From Pseudomonas poae (lineage in GTDB: Bacteria; Pseudomonadota; Gammaproteobacteria; Pseudomonadales; Pseudomonadaceae), in contig NZ_JYLI01000016.1 of the NCBI RefSeq assembly GCF_001439785.1, forward strand, positions 62,001 to 126,000: a stretch of DNA of 64,000 nucleotides, given 5' to 3'. A program made the position numbers and the translations under genes. Under the pieces are notes generated by a model. It ran no database searches. It had not been told where the DNA came from and saw nothing but the letters and a program-made list of their open reading frames with translations. Shown in pieces: positions 10,048 to 18,601 of the stretch (positions are counted from its first letter, which is position 1; every line of letters starts with the position of its first letter).

Positions 10048-10566
10048 TTACGGTGCTGTGGCAACCGGGTGAGCTGCAAACCAGGCTCTGGCCTGTTCAG
10101 GGATCACACCGATGCCCTGGAATGTCTTGATTTGCAGGCCTCGCTCGTCGCCCCGGTGATACAGCGCGCGACCGCATCGGTTGGCGAACAGGTGGCGCTG
10201 GAGGATTCTGGTAAAGGTGGCCGTATGGCCAAACGGCGCGATCCAGTCGTTGAGCCAGAGGCGCTCGCCGCAATTCCAGTCCGCGTCGCTCAATGTCAAC
10301 GGTGATTGCTGCAAATAGCGCTGTTCTGCTGCTTCATCGACGTTAAGCCAAGAGAGGTAGCACACCGGCTTGCCGTGCTCGCTGCCCAGCACGAATTGGC
10401 GATGCTTGAGCGCCGGCAGCAGAAGTGTCGGTAAGCTGTGCAGTGGCGCATCACGGTGAGCGCTGGAATGCATCCACAACCAAGTGACCGAGCCCAGCAC
10501 TGCCGCCTCGTTCCAAGGCTCGTCGATCAGGCCGGGTGCCGTGATGTCCAGGGTTTCAAAACGCAT
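10048..10566 (-). CDS. cdiC: HlyC/RtxC-type toxin-activating lysine acyltransferase (CdiC)
   Basis: 172 residues, cytoplasmic. The sequence follows E. coli HlyC closely: LGSVTWLW at 24-31, then SSAHRD with the likely catalytic His37, and later DWNCGERLWLNDWIAPFG with the likely catalytic Asp107. The 70-residue spacing between His and Asp agrees with HlyC His23/Asp92. The family transfers a fatty acyl chain from acyl-ACP to lysines of a protoxin. Here the only plausible substrate is CdiA, encoded 44 bp downstream. The gene sits between cdiB and cdiA; some CDI loci are known to have this extra gene. A GAGGGG ribosome site stands 7 nt before the ATG. Assignment to the acyltransferase family is firm; CdiA as substrate is inferred from context. 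Confidence 0.85.
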   Translation of the reverse strand: MRFETLDITAPGLIDEPWNEAAVLGSVTWLWMHSSAHRDAPLHSLPTLLLPALKHRQFVLGSEHGKPVCYLSWLNVDEAAEQRYLQQSPLTLSDADWNCGERLWLNDWIAPFGHTATFTRILQRHLFANRCGRALYHRGDERGLQIKTFQGIGVIPEQARAWFAAHPVATAP

Positions 10567-10577
10567 GGCATTACCCC

Positions 10578-12359
10578 TCAGAACGACCAGATGACGGTAA
10601 AGTCGCTGGTCACGTTGGCGGTCTTGAAGTCATCGGGCTTCTTGAGCGGCGTGCCTACCGACCAGTCATAAGACAGGCCCTTGTAACCACCACGCACACC
10701 CACCACAGCCCCCGCCAGTCGTTTACCAATCAGGAACTTACTGGCCTGACCGCTGACTTCGCCGTAGTCGACACCGGTGTAAAGCTCCTGGCCGGTTTGC
10801 CCCAGCGCCAGGCCGACTTCGTTGCGCAGTGTCCAGCCGCGATCGGCAGAAAGAATGTTTTCGCCGTCAAACCCGCGCACGCTGTAGCGTCCGCCAATCG
10901 AGAAGCGGTCTTGCGGCACCAACGGTGTGCGGTTCCATTGCGACCGCCAACTGCCGATATAGCGCAGGCGCTGGTCGCTGAGGGCGAATGGCACTTGCAG
11001 CTGGGCGTCGGCGGTGATGATCTGCGAGCGGGATGTGCCTGCACCAGAGGCTTCTTCGGGGGCCGGCAGCGAGTCATGTGCGCCGGTGCCGCGACGGTAG
11101 GCGACGCCAAGGTCCAGAATAGAGGTGCCGATAAATTCCCGGTGATCCAGGCCGAGCTGCCAGCCCGCCATGCGCCGATCCTGGTTGCCGATCTCGGTGT
11201 CGTCGATGAAGTTTTCAGAAGACCGTGTCCACAGGCCACCCCACGCCGTGGTCTTGCGCACGGCATCGCGGTAAAGCAGGCGAGACAGGCGCAGATCGTT
11301 GGTACGGCTTTCGCCTCGATACTGGTACGTCTGGGTGGCGCCGGCGACCGACTGCTCGTAGTTATACTCGCTGGTGGTGAACGCCAGTTGCCAGTAACCC
11401 ATCGGCAGCGAGTAGTGGAGCGTATTGCCATTGGAGCCGTGTCGGCCGGACTCGCCGCCGCCCAGGTCGTGGTTGAAGCTGGCGTAGAACAAATCGTTGA
11501 GCGATAGCAGGTTGTCCAGCGACAGCGACACATTGCCCTGATACTTGCCTGTGGATTTGCTGCCCGAGTTGTCGACGGACAGGCTCACGCGGGCCGGAAA
11601 CTGCTGGCTCCATTTGATCACCACATCGCTTTCGCCGGGCTTGGCATCAGCCGCCAGGGTGGGTGTGATCTGAATGTCGGCGTCGGCAGTGGGCACGCGC
11701 TTGAAGTTTTCCAGCGCCTGTTCGATATCGCGCAGGTTAAGCAGGTCGCCGGGGTTGGCAGGCATCGCATTCCATAGGGTTGCGCGACGGCTGGTGCCTT
11801 CGGCAAAGCGGATTTCGCGGATGCGCCCCGGCACGATTGTCAGCACCAGAATTCCGCTGTTGAGGTCCTGCGCTTCGGCAAGCACGCGGGTGGTGACAAA
11901 TCCCGCCTGGATGATCGCATTCTGCATGCGCTTCATCGTCATGTTGATGCCCGCGCCACCCAGGCAACGCCCCACTGCGGGGTCTTCCTCGGGGTTGGCG
12001 GCCTTCAGCGCCCATTGAAACTTCTCGGATGCGTCGCCAATCAGGCGGATGTCTTTAATGGCGAAGCAGGGCGCTTCTTTTACGGGAAGACGAGAGCCGC
12101 CTTCGTCGAGCGAAGGTGCCTGAAGACGCACATCGGGCCGCGATTCCAGTTGATCACGCAGCGCGCGTTCACGCTCCTGCTGACGCAGTAATTCCTCTTC
12201 AGGCCCGGCAGCCTGAGCGGTGGCGGTCGTAAAGAGTGTCCACACTGCCAGCGCCGTCAGCGCGAGGTGTCTTGCATTCATCGACGACAAGCGGGCCAGC
12301 CCCACGACATATCGAGAGGGGCCAAGCTTGTGCAGTGGGCAGCGTGAGTCCGCAGGCAT
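10578..12359 (-). CDS. cdiB: TpsB outer-membrane transporter CdiB (ShlB/FhaC family)
   Basis: 593 residues, about the usual length for a two-partner secretion translocator. After the signal sequence comes a glutamine/arginine-rich helix (PEEELLRQQERERALRDQ), as in the plug helix of FhaC. Two POTRA domains follow (about 95-245, including CFAIKDIRLIG and LNSGILVLTIVPGRI), then a 16-strand Omp85-type barrel ending in IWSF. The conserved VRGF motif of loop L6 is at residues 494-497. It should export CdiA. Start choice: the ATG at 12359 has AAGGA 6 nt upstream and gives a 26-residue extension before MNARHLALTALAVW; the internal ATG at 12281 starts a textbook signal peptide but lacks a ribosome site. 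First gene of the operon. Confidence 0.9.
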   Translation of the reverse strand: MPADSRCPLHKLGPSRYVVGLARLSSMNARHLALTALAVWTLFTTATAQAAGPEEELLRQQERERALRDQLESRPDVRLQAPSLDEGGSRLPVKEAPCFAIKDIRLIGDASEKFQWALKAANPEEDPAVGRCLGGAGINMTMKRMQNAIIQAGFVTTRVLAEAQDLNSGILVLTIVPGRIREIRFAEGTSRRATLWNAMPANPGDLLNLRDIEQALENFKRVPTADADIQITPTLAADAKPGESDVVIKWSQQFPARVSLSVDNSGSKSTGKYQGNVSLSLDNLLSLNDLFYASFNHDLGGGESGRHGSNGNTLHYSLPMGYWQLAFTTSEYNYEQSVAGATQTYQYRGESRTNDLRLSRLLYRDAVRKTTAWGGLWTRSSENFIDDTEIGNQDRRMAGWQLGLDHREFIGTSILDLGVAYRRGTGAHDSLPAPEEASGAGTSRSQIITADAQLQVPFALSDQRLRYIGSWRSQWNRTPLVPQDRFSIGGRYSVRGFDGENILSADRGWTLRNEVGLALGQTGQELYTGVDYGEVSGQASKFLIGKRLAGAVVGVRGGYKGLSYDWSVGTPLKKPDDFKTANVTSDFTVIWSF

Positions 12360-12880
12360 TTCACATCCTTGTGATCAGAATCAGAGGCACAATAAGTGAA
12401 CCGCCTGGAACGGCAGTGGCACTGAAGAAAATAGAAAAATGTAAAGGTTTCGACGAGCAGAAAACGAAAGTTCCTACATTTAGTCATACGCTCTGATGGA
12501 GGCTTAGCCCGAAAGTTCCGTGACGGGCAAGGCTGCGATAACAACGCTCAGGAAAACGCTCAGGAATGTGACGATCTTCACGCGTACTGCGAGTGCTGAG
12601 GCAAGCGAATCAGATAGTTTGCTAGATATTAATACCTGGATCGAGCATATCCAGGAATGCTCGCGCCTCATTAGCGGGGTTGTGCTGATCTTAGGGGCTC
12701 GTAGCGCACGAGGCATTTGCCCTGTTGATGCGGCGCACGGTCTTATGGTCTCGCAGGTGAAATGTCCCGGTAGATCTTGCGCCGCTGTTTACGGTGTTGC
12801 AGGAAGTTTTCCTACATGCCGTCAGGCTTGGGCTCCAGCAAGGGCTATTTGAACTAAAAGAGGAAAGAAGAGGCAATACG
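12360..12880. other. 521-bp gap upstream of cdiB; no convincing gene
   Basis: This gap separates the leftward CDI operon from the rightward small gene at 12881 and must hold the cdi promoter. It contains a perfect tandem duplication of a 12-bp unit, AACGCTCAGGAA, at 12543-12566. Open frames here have no recognisable protein character or good ribosome sites. The segment could be eroded coding sequence, but I cannot tie it to a family. Confidence 0.5.
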
Positions 12881-13024
12881 ATGAAACGTTGGGAGGTGTA
12901 CCAGAAAGGCAAACGGTTTGAAGGTGTTCAGGCCCGCGACCATTCCGAGGCATTGCTTGAAGCATTGCGCAAACTCGACCTCGATGACGAGTCGGGGCTG
13001 GACGTGCGGCTGGCCGCGCAGTAA
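12881..13024 (+). CDS. Small orphan protein, 47 aa, unknown function
   Basis: The ATG at 12881 is preceded by AAGAGG at 7 nt, a good ribosome site. A longer in-frame extension upstream lacks one. The product (MKRWEVYQKGKRFEGVQARD...) has a basic N-terminal beta-like part and an amphipathic, acidic C-terminal helix (EALLEALRKLDLDDE). It has no signal peptide, cysteine or membrane segment. I do not recognise a family. It stands alone beside the CDI operon, divergent from it. Confidence 0.5.
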   Translation: MKRWEVYQKGKRFEGVQARDHSEALLEALRKLDLDDESGLDVRLAAQ

Positions 13025-13659
13025 TTCGGGAAAAGTCAGCCATGTCGTCCAGCACTAATCCGCTTGTTCTCTGCGTGTATAGCTGCACCGTGTATGGCCA
13101 ACTTGCATCTGCCTTAATCATCGCCCGAGCTGACTAAGGCCTGCTCCGCATGCGGTGCCGAAGTCCTGGCTGAATGGGGCGGCGGCGTAGAGATGGTCAC
13201 CAATCAACTCGAATAACGGAAAAATATGTGACGCAAGTTTTTGCTCCTAACCGATGACCGAACCGCATGAGTAATGCAATGCGTACGAAAACAGCTTTTC
13301 GTTAATGGAATTTTTCGTGGCATCAGCTGAAAAAATTAAAATAAAAATATGATTTTTAAAGAATTTTTATGGTTGTTTATGTTCGAGTGGGAGTGAGGTT
13401 TTTCGTCAACTATCTGATTTTTTTGTAAAAAATAAGAGTTGATAGTGATCTTTACTATGTCATTAATGGCATTGTTAATGGCGCACATTGTACGTATGTG
13501 AGAAAGCTCTATCGATACCCTGTCCCGGATAAGGAATGCCGGCATGGTATCGAGAACGCTTAGCCGCGCAGATGTCAGTAATAACTGTTTGCCCATCTCC
13601 CCTATGGTATGTGTCTTGAATTACTTCAAGCGCAGCCTTCAACCCGCGCAGATTTCGGT
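13025..13659. other. 635-bp gap with AT-rich core; no convincing gene
   Basis: The first 180 bp hold a short in-frame stretch ending at about 13215 that would read CSACGAEVLAEWGGG, with no start codon: possibly a coding remnant. From about 13290 to 13470 the DNA turns strongly AT-rich (runs such as AAAAAATTAAAATAAAAATA), unlike the GC-rich surroundings. This suggests foreign origin, a nucleoid-protein target or a promoter zone. The one minus-strand open frame (13336-13596) has no family features. Confidence 0.45.
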
Positions 13660-14205
13660 CTAGAAGTTATCAATCGCGTTGCACATCGACACCTTCCCCG
13701 CTGGCTGCGGTTGGGCCATGACCCACTGTTTGCCACCCGCCTCCAATTCATCCAGCTGGAACGAACAGTTCGCCGACATGGTGGCCTGCACCATGTAGTC
13801 CACGCCAGGCCGAGGCACGAAGGTCATGGTCCTGGCACACTGCCGGGAATATTGCAGGCGCCCCAGATAATGGAACGCGATCGGCTTGTTCGCTGGCACC
13901 ACCAGCTCCGACGAGACCGCACCGGCCCACGAAAAGATCGGTCCGGGAATGCCGAGGTTTTCGCCGTTATGGTCGGGGAAGCCGGGTTTCGCCGACGCCA
14001 TCACCCCCGCGCCGGGCACGTTCCAGTCGAGACAGTCACGCCCCGGCACGGCGCGCACCAGGCCGTCGGTGAGCAGGCGGATACGGGCAGTCTCGCCGCC
14101 TTGCGGGGGCACGTAGCCAGTGGACAGCGAACGCACGTTCGCCACTTGGCCGCAGCCGCCGAGCGCTAGCAGCAGCACGGCGGGGATTACAGGCAACAGT
14201 CTCAT
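13660..14205 (-). CDS. Predicted lipoprotein, 181 aa, unknown function
   Basis: Residues 1-18 form a lipoprotein signal with lipobox LGGC (MRLLPVIPAVLLLALGGC), so the mature protein should be anchored in the cell envelope. The mature part has several cysteines (near DCLDW, SRQCART, SANCSF and SMCNAID), suggesting disulfides in the periplasm. No catalytic motif is recognised. It is the last of three leftward lipoprotein genes (14892 to 13660) with spacings of about 24 bp, probably one transcript. Confidence 0.75.
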   Translation of the reverse strand: MRLLPVIPAVLLLALGGCGQVANVRSLSTGYVPPQGGETARIRLLTDGLVRAVPGRDCLDWNVPGAGVMASAKPGFPDHNGENLGIPGPIFSWAGAVSSELVVPANKPIAFHYLGRLQYSRQCARTMTFVPRPGVDYMVQATMSANCSFQLDELEAGGKQWVMAQPQPAGKVSMCNAIDNF

Positions 14206-14229
14206 CGGGTATCGACTCGCAGGGGGAAG

Positions 14230-14556
14230 TTAAGGCTGACGGCAGTTGGCGCTGACCGACAGATGCGGCGCCGGCTCATAGCTCACGCGCTGCAAACCAT
14301 CTGCGTCCTGGAACAGGAAGTACTTGACGCGACAGTCCTTGAACATTGCTGAGTAACCCTCCGCCCGGAAGCCTTGGCCATCGACCTGTTTGGTCACGGT
14401 ATTGTTGCGGCTGACCACCGCGAGCACCTTCTGATAGCTGTCGCCCATGTTTACCCCAGGCTCGCCGGTGATCGCGGCCGAGGAGGCGCAACCTCCCAGC
14501 GCTGTTGCCGCCAGGGCCAATGCGGCGCCATACAGTCCGTTGCGTAGATTGTTCAT
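14230..14556 (-). CDS. Predicted small lipoprotein, 108 aa
   Basis: It starts with a signal peptide and an LGGC lipobox at residues 20-23, followed by ASSAAITGEPG. The mature domain has the pattern GDSYQKVLAVVSRNNTVTKQVDGQGFRAEGYS and two later cysteines. The overall shape recalls small SmpA/OmlA-like outer-membrane lipoproteins, but I cannot name a family. Middle gene of the lipoprotein trio. Confidence 0.75.
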   Translation of the reverse strand: MNNLRNGLYGAALALAATALGGCASSAAITGEPGVNMGDSYQKVLAVVSRNNTVTKQVDGQGFRAEGYSAMFKDCRVKYFLFQDADGLQRVSYEPAPHLSVSANCRQP

Positions 14557-14580
14557 TCCCTGTGTCCTTTTGGTGATGGG

Positions 14581-14892
14581 TTAATGGCGGCCGTCGCACA
14601 CCGGCGATTCGCCAATACGGCCTAGCTTGCACAGATCCAGATCGTCCGTGCGGATAAAACCCGCATCCTTCATGCAGTAGAAGCGCGTCAGCACCACATC
14701 AATCGGCGACTTGTCGCCTGCGCCATCAAGATTGGTATACCCGCAAGCACGCATGGCGTTGTCAACGCCCGATTGGGTTACCCCCTTTTTGTACCACTGT
14801 GTGTAGTCCCCGGGTGGCGGTTGGAAGCCCCGTCCCGTGCAGCCAACCAGTAACACAGCGCAAAAACTCAGCAACAGGCTCCTCGTGAACAT
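14581..14892 (-). CDS. Predicted small lipoprotein, 103 aa
   Basis: The N-terminus MFTRSLLLSFCAVLLVGC is a lipoprotein signal with lipobox LVGC. The mature part is rich in paired cysteines (MRACGYTN, FYCMKDAGF, LDLCKLG, PVCDGRH) and begins with a proline-rich GFQPPPGDY spacer. The pattern of a W-Y-K-K motif, then CGY and CMKDAGF, is seen in unnamed proteobacterial lipoproteins. First gene of the trio; it lies just beyond the terminator of the autotransporter gene. Confidence 0.75.
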   Translation of the reverse strand: MFTRSLLLSFCAVLLVGCTGRGFQPPPGDYTQWYKKGVTQSGVDNAMRACGYTNLDGAGDKSPIDVVLTRFYCMKDAGFIRTDDLDLCKLGRIGESPVCDGRH

Positions 14893-14967
14893 GGCGTTCT
14901 TCCTGATGGGCTGACTCGTATCAGTGTGAGACGCCGTAGGGTGAGTCGTTGTAGGCGTTACCCACGG

Positions 14968-15011
14968 CCTGAAACAACAAAGCCCGCATCAGTCGGCTTT
15001 GTTGTTTCAGG
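14968..15011. terminator. Bidirectional-type intrinsic terminator after the autotransporter gene
   Basis: A perfect 17-bp inverted repeat (CCTGAAACAACAAAGCC / GGCTTTGTTGTTTCAGG) with a 10-nt loop lies 13 bp beyond the stop codon of the autotransporter gene. It probably ends that transcript and isolates the lipoprotein trio. Confidence 0.8.
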
Positions 15012-15023
15012 CGAAGGCGTTAA

Positions 15024-17327
15024 TCAGAAGTCGTAACGCACGTTCGCAGTGAAGGTGTCGGCGTCGAAACCACTGCTGGTCAGGTAGTTGTACATCCCTC
15101 CCACACTCCACGCGCCCACGCGGTAGTTGGCGCCCAGTCCCAGCTCGTAGCTGTCGCGCGCCGGTGTTGTGCCTGTGGTGGTGAACGGGGTGCCGCCGAG
15201 CACGAAGGTGGAAGTGGTGCCGGCTTTGTCGCCGATGAAATCGTGCCAGGCCATCAGCTTGGCTTCCGGTTCCAGGCTGCCAGCACCTAGGTCAAAAGCG
15301 GCCGCCAGGCGAGCGCCCAGGCCCATTTCGCCGATTTCATAGCGCTGGCTGCCGACGTTGAGGGCGGCTGAGCTGCCTTTTTCACGGTACGAATCAATCG
15401 AGACATTGGCATAGCGCGCCCCGACCTGTGGTTCGAGCAGCCACTGCTTGTCCAGCTGGAACGTATAGCCTGCCAGTGCGTTGACGCCGAAGATCTCACT
15501 GTCGTAGTCGGCCTTGGCGCGAGTGCCGGCGATGTAGCGTTTGGGCTCGTTGTCATTCCAGCCGTACATCAGCGAGGTGTCGACAAAGAAGTTGTCGCGG
15601 GCCCAGTTGCCGTACAGGGTCAGTGCATGACCGCTCACGTCGGTTTTTTTGCCGAGGTCGGATTTGACGTCGCTGGTCAGGTAGCTGTAAGCCAGGCCAA
15701 CGGTGGTGTCGGTGTTGAGCTTGCCGTCGGCACCCACTGCTATGCCGTGGGTGTTGGTGTCGTAGCCGTCGATACCGTGGCGGCTGTCCTGGTTGGCATC
15801 GCTGGACAGCGCCTGTATCCACACGCCTTTTTCTGCCAGGACGTCTCCGGAGGACAAACCGTTACGGGTTTTGCTGGCGCGGCGGTTGATGGCACCTGCG
15901 ACCAGGTTCTGGCTGTTGGTGGCGGCGTTGATCACCCCACGGCTGACGTCCGGGGTCAGGGTTTCGGTAAGTTTGGCCAGGTCTTCACGGGTGGTGGCGT
16001 TGGCGAAACTCTGGAATACCGGATCGCTTTCGTCCATCAGGCCCAGAACCGTGTTCTTGAATGGCTTGATGGCGTTCACCGCGTTGCGCGATCCACGGGC
16101 ACCCAGCAGGTCTTGCGTGATCACCTCATCACTGCGAGTGGCAACCAGTGCTTTCACGTCCTGGCCTTCAATGCCGAAGTTCCTTACCTCAAGCAGCGCC
16201 GAGGAGGAAACCACGGACAGGTTCTGCGGCTCTTCCCAAGTGCCAGAGTTGATGAGGGTGTAGCGGGTGCCCTGGGTCGACGTGCGGAAGTCGTCGGAGC
16301 GAGCCTGCAGTTCGATCTGGCTGCCTGGAGAGAAGAAGGTATTGCCGGTGACTTTCAGGATCGGCGTGTTGGGCAGCGTGTTGTTATCCAGCAGCAGGCG
16401 CAGGCGCGCAGTGTCGCTGTCCATATCGAGGTCGCCCACAATCGTGGTTTGCGGGCGAAGCAGCGTCAGGCGGCCACCGTCGATATCGACGAAACCGGCG
16501 CGGATGGTCGAGCCATCGAACATTGCGTCCCCTTGCACCAGCACACCACTCAGGCCCAGCAGGTCACCCTTGACCTGACCACCTTGCCAGTAGAAGTACG
16601 ACGGGGAGGCATTGTCGTCCGCCGAAATTGCTGCAGTGCCGCCTTCGATCAGGCCACCTGTCTGCCTGATGGAGAGGGTGTCGAAACCGCCGGAAGTGTC
16701 GAGACTGCGAAAGCGGATGCCGATCCCGTCAGCGGAGATAGTCCCGCTGTTGTTGATATCACTCTGGAAGGGAGCGCCTGTCATCTGACCTGTAAAGCGG
16801 GCCTTCTCGACGTCAATACCGATAGAGTCGATGCCACGCGCGGTGATAGTGCCCGAGTTATTGACGCGCGCCTGGGTCGAGGTGATCAGCATGCCTTCGG
16901 CTTGTTCGCCAGTCACAGTGATGTTGCCATTGTTGTTCACTTCACCGGCGATCTTCGCCAGATACACGTCCAGCCCGACAACGGCGTTGCCGCTCACCGT
17001 AATGTCACCATTATTTATCACGTCGCCACCGACGTTGGAATCGAGGGTCATGGCGATACCGGACGGGAAGTAGGTGGGGGTCGCAGCCGTCAGGTTGATT
17101 TTGCCCTGGTTGACCAGGTTGCCTGCCAGGGTCAAGTTGTTCAGCACTACACCTGCATTTTGCGAGGTCCCGCTGAAGGTGGCGTTATTGAAAACATCAC
17201 CGGAGCTGGTGTACGCCCCTGTGCTCAGATCGTAGTTGAGGTCGGGGGCGGAGGCGGCATGGACCGTGGCAGCGGCAGCCGCGACGGACAGCGCCAACAA
17301 CGAGCGGCGCAGGTGGGAAATGTTCAA
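15024..17327 (-). CDS. Type Va autotransporter with beta-helix passenger
   Basis: 767 residues. The signal peptide (1-24) ends in VHA. The passenger (about 25-490) is a beta-helix of repeated NNSGTI / VNNNGNITV-type rungs. The C-terminal barrel (about 500-767) has the classic LYGNWARDNFFVDTSLMYGWN and LLEPQVGARY segments and ends in the outer-membrane signature VRYDF. There is no serine-protease triad or lipase motif, so a surface adhesin or structural passenger is most likely. The start appears to be TTG at 17327, supported by a strong AAGGA at 7 nt. The gene is monocistronic: a terminator follows and about 300 bp of AT-rich upstream sequence precedes. Confidence 0.88.
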   Translation of the reverse strand: MNISHLRRSLLALSVAAAAATVHAASAPDLNYDLSTGAYTSSGDVFNNATFSGTSQNAGVVLNNLTLAGNLVNQGKINLTAATPTYFPSGIAMTLDSNVGGDVINNGDITVSGNAVVGLDVYLAKIAGEVNNNGNITVTGEQAEGMLITSTQARVNNSGTITARGIDSIGIDVEKARFTGQMTGAPFQSDINNSGTISADGIGIRFRSLDTSGGFDTLSIRQTGGLIEGGTAAISADDNASPSYFYWQGGQVKGDLLGLSGVLVQGDAMFDGSTIRAGFVDIDGGRLTLLRPQTTIVGDLDMDSDTARLRLLLDNNTLPNTPILKVTGNTFFSPGSQIELQARSDDFRTSTQGTRYTLINSGTWEEPQNLSVVSSSALLEVRNFGIEGQDVKALVATRSDEVITQDLLGARGSRNAVNAIKPFKNTVLGLMDESDPVFQSFANATTREDLAKLTETLTPDVSRGVINAATNSQNLVAGAINRRASKTRNGLSSGDVLAEKGVWIQALSSDANQDSRHGIDGYDTNTHGIAVGADGKLNTDTTVGLAYSYLTSDVKSDLGKKTDVSGHALTLYGNWARDNFFVDTSLMYGWNDNEPKRYIAGTRAKADYDSEIFGVNALAGYTFQLDKQWLLEPQVGARYANVSIDSYREKGSSAALNVGSQRYEIGEMGLGARLAAAFDLGAGSLEPEAKLMAWHDFIGDKAGTTSTFVLGGTPFTTTGTTPARDSYELGLGANYRVGAWSVGGMYNYLTSSGFDADTFTANVRYDF

Positions 17328-17625
17328 GGCAGTATCCTTACAGGGCAGAAACTGACAGGGAACAACCTACGCGTCAGCGTCTTTTTTTTGGCTTCCCTGC
17401 CAGCTTGTCAGTAAATGGCTGATTCAAGCGCGTGCGAATTTACACGATGCGTGTAAGAAAATTCATCATAAAAAAAGAATCAATGAAGAAAAAAAGCTGA
17501 AAATGCGACGCTGTGAGTGTTTTTTCAAGGTTCCACGAGGCTCTTTAGCAATAAGTGGAACTTTAGATGTGCGGTTGCGGTCTCGTCCGAGTCCGGCACT
17601 ATTCGGATTTTTTTAAACGAACTTC
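17328..17625. other. About 300-bp AT-rich gap; promoter region of the autotransporter
   Basis: Between the autotransporter start and the end of the hydrolase gene. It contains A-rich tracts near 17460-17500 and no credible coding sequence. The leftward promoter of the autotransporter should be here, but I cannot single out a clear -35/-10 pair. Confidence 0.4.
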
Positions 17626-18471
17626 TCAGCGCTTGATCTCAGTTGCCAACGGCGTTTCAGCCCATCGGCTCCATGTCGTTTCCCACCCCCTGTCATGGCT
17701 CGCTTCTGGTACCTGGACGCATTGTGAGAGGGGAGAGCCAAGCGCCTGTTGGTACCTGTCAGCTAAACCCGCTGGAATAATCAGGTCTGCTTCTGCGATG
17801 AGATGACGCTGGGGTACCAAAGCGAGTCGATCACGATAGTCCAATGGATCCAGTGAGCCGTCGAGCGGCGACAATCCTTTCATCGTCGCCCATAGACGTG
17901 GACTGAGATTGCCAGCAAGGGTTTGTACCTGAGTAACATCACTGCGCTGCGCCGCTAACAATAATGCGAGAGCGGCTCCACCAGAGTATCCCACCAGTTC
18001 GAACTCGCTGTTGCCATATCTTCGTTTTAATTCGTCCAGCGCCTGGTTGAGGCGGGTGACTACTTCCTGGGAAAATCGTCGATCAGTCCAGAGTGCGGGT
18101 TGACAGGCTGCGGTCATGACGAACTGGCAGGGGCGTGCCAGGTACGCATTCGGTGTCGGATCACCCACCGCCAGCCGTGGCACTAATAAATTGTGCGGGC
18201 TCGGATCCAGGCTGGGTCGATTCGCCGTCGCCCAGGCATGGCCATCGCCTTCCAGGTAGACACGCAGGCGAGTCATCTTTTCTGCAGTGTGCGGCGCAAG
18301 TATGACGAGGGGGAAGCTGTGTCCCGACAATACCTCCAATTGCCGGTCGTGCTCTTCAGCCAGTTGTTGCAGTGCCTGGCGCGGTGATTGGCAGGCGATG
18401 AGCAGCGCGCTGATCATTACCATCCAGACTTTATAGACGCAGGTCTGACAACAAGAAAAGTATTTGCTCAT
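17626..18471 (-). CDS. Alpha/beta-hydrolase-fold lipoprotein
   Basis: From the ATG at 18471 the protein has 281 residues and a signal ending in lipobox LIAC. An upstream in-frame ATG at 18531 would add 20 residues; neither start has a strong ribosome site. Core features of the alpha/beta-hydrolase fold: RVYLEGDGHAW (strand and oxyanion region), the nucleophile elbow GYSGGAA, a late aspartate (EADLIIPAG) and a final histidine in EASHDRGW. The order Ser-Asp-His fits an esterase or related hydrolase facing the periplasm. Substrate unknown. Monocistronic. Confidence 0.75.
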   Translation of the reverse strand: MSKYFSCCQTCVYKVWMVMISALLIACQSPRQALQQLAEEHDRQLEVLSGHSFPLVILAPHTAEKMTRLRVYLEGDGHAWATANRPSLDPSPHNLLVPRLAVGDPTPNAYLARPCQFVMTAACQPALWTDRRFSQEVVTRLNQALDELKRRYGNSEFELVGYSGGAALALLLAAQRSDVTQVQTLAGNLSPRLWATMKGLSPLDGSLDPLDYRDRLALVPQRHLIAEADLIIPAGLADRYQQALGSPLSQCVQVPEASHDRGWETTWSRWAETPLATEIKR

Positions 18472-18601
18472 CAAGTCATCACGCATCATTACCAATGGAG
18501 GCCTCGGCGGGTTGTGATAACTGACTGACATTTTTGTTGTCCGGTAGAAAGCGAAAAAGTTACCTATATCGTTTAATAAACTGCAGGAATTGGCGTAGAG
18601 A

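Noticed and set aside
12520..12852. Possible 110-aa gene upstream of the CDI operon
   Set aside because: No ribosome site, no recognisable domain, and it spans the region expected to hold promoters.
13336..13596. Possible 86-aa gene in the AT-rich stretch
   Set aside because: AT-rich DNA gives a Lys/Asn/Ile-rich frame without signal, motif or convincing start.
15627..17414. 595-codon rightward open frame over the autotransporter
   Set aside because: Antisense to a well-supported autotransporter gene; composition shows no protein character.
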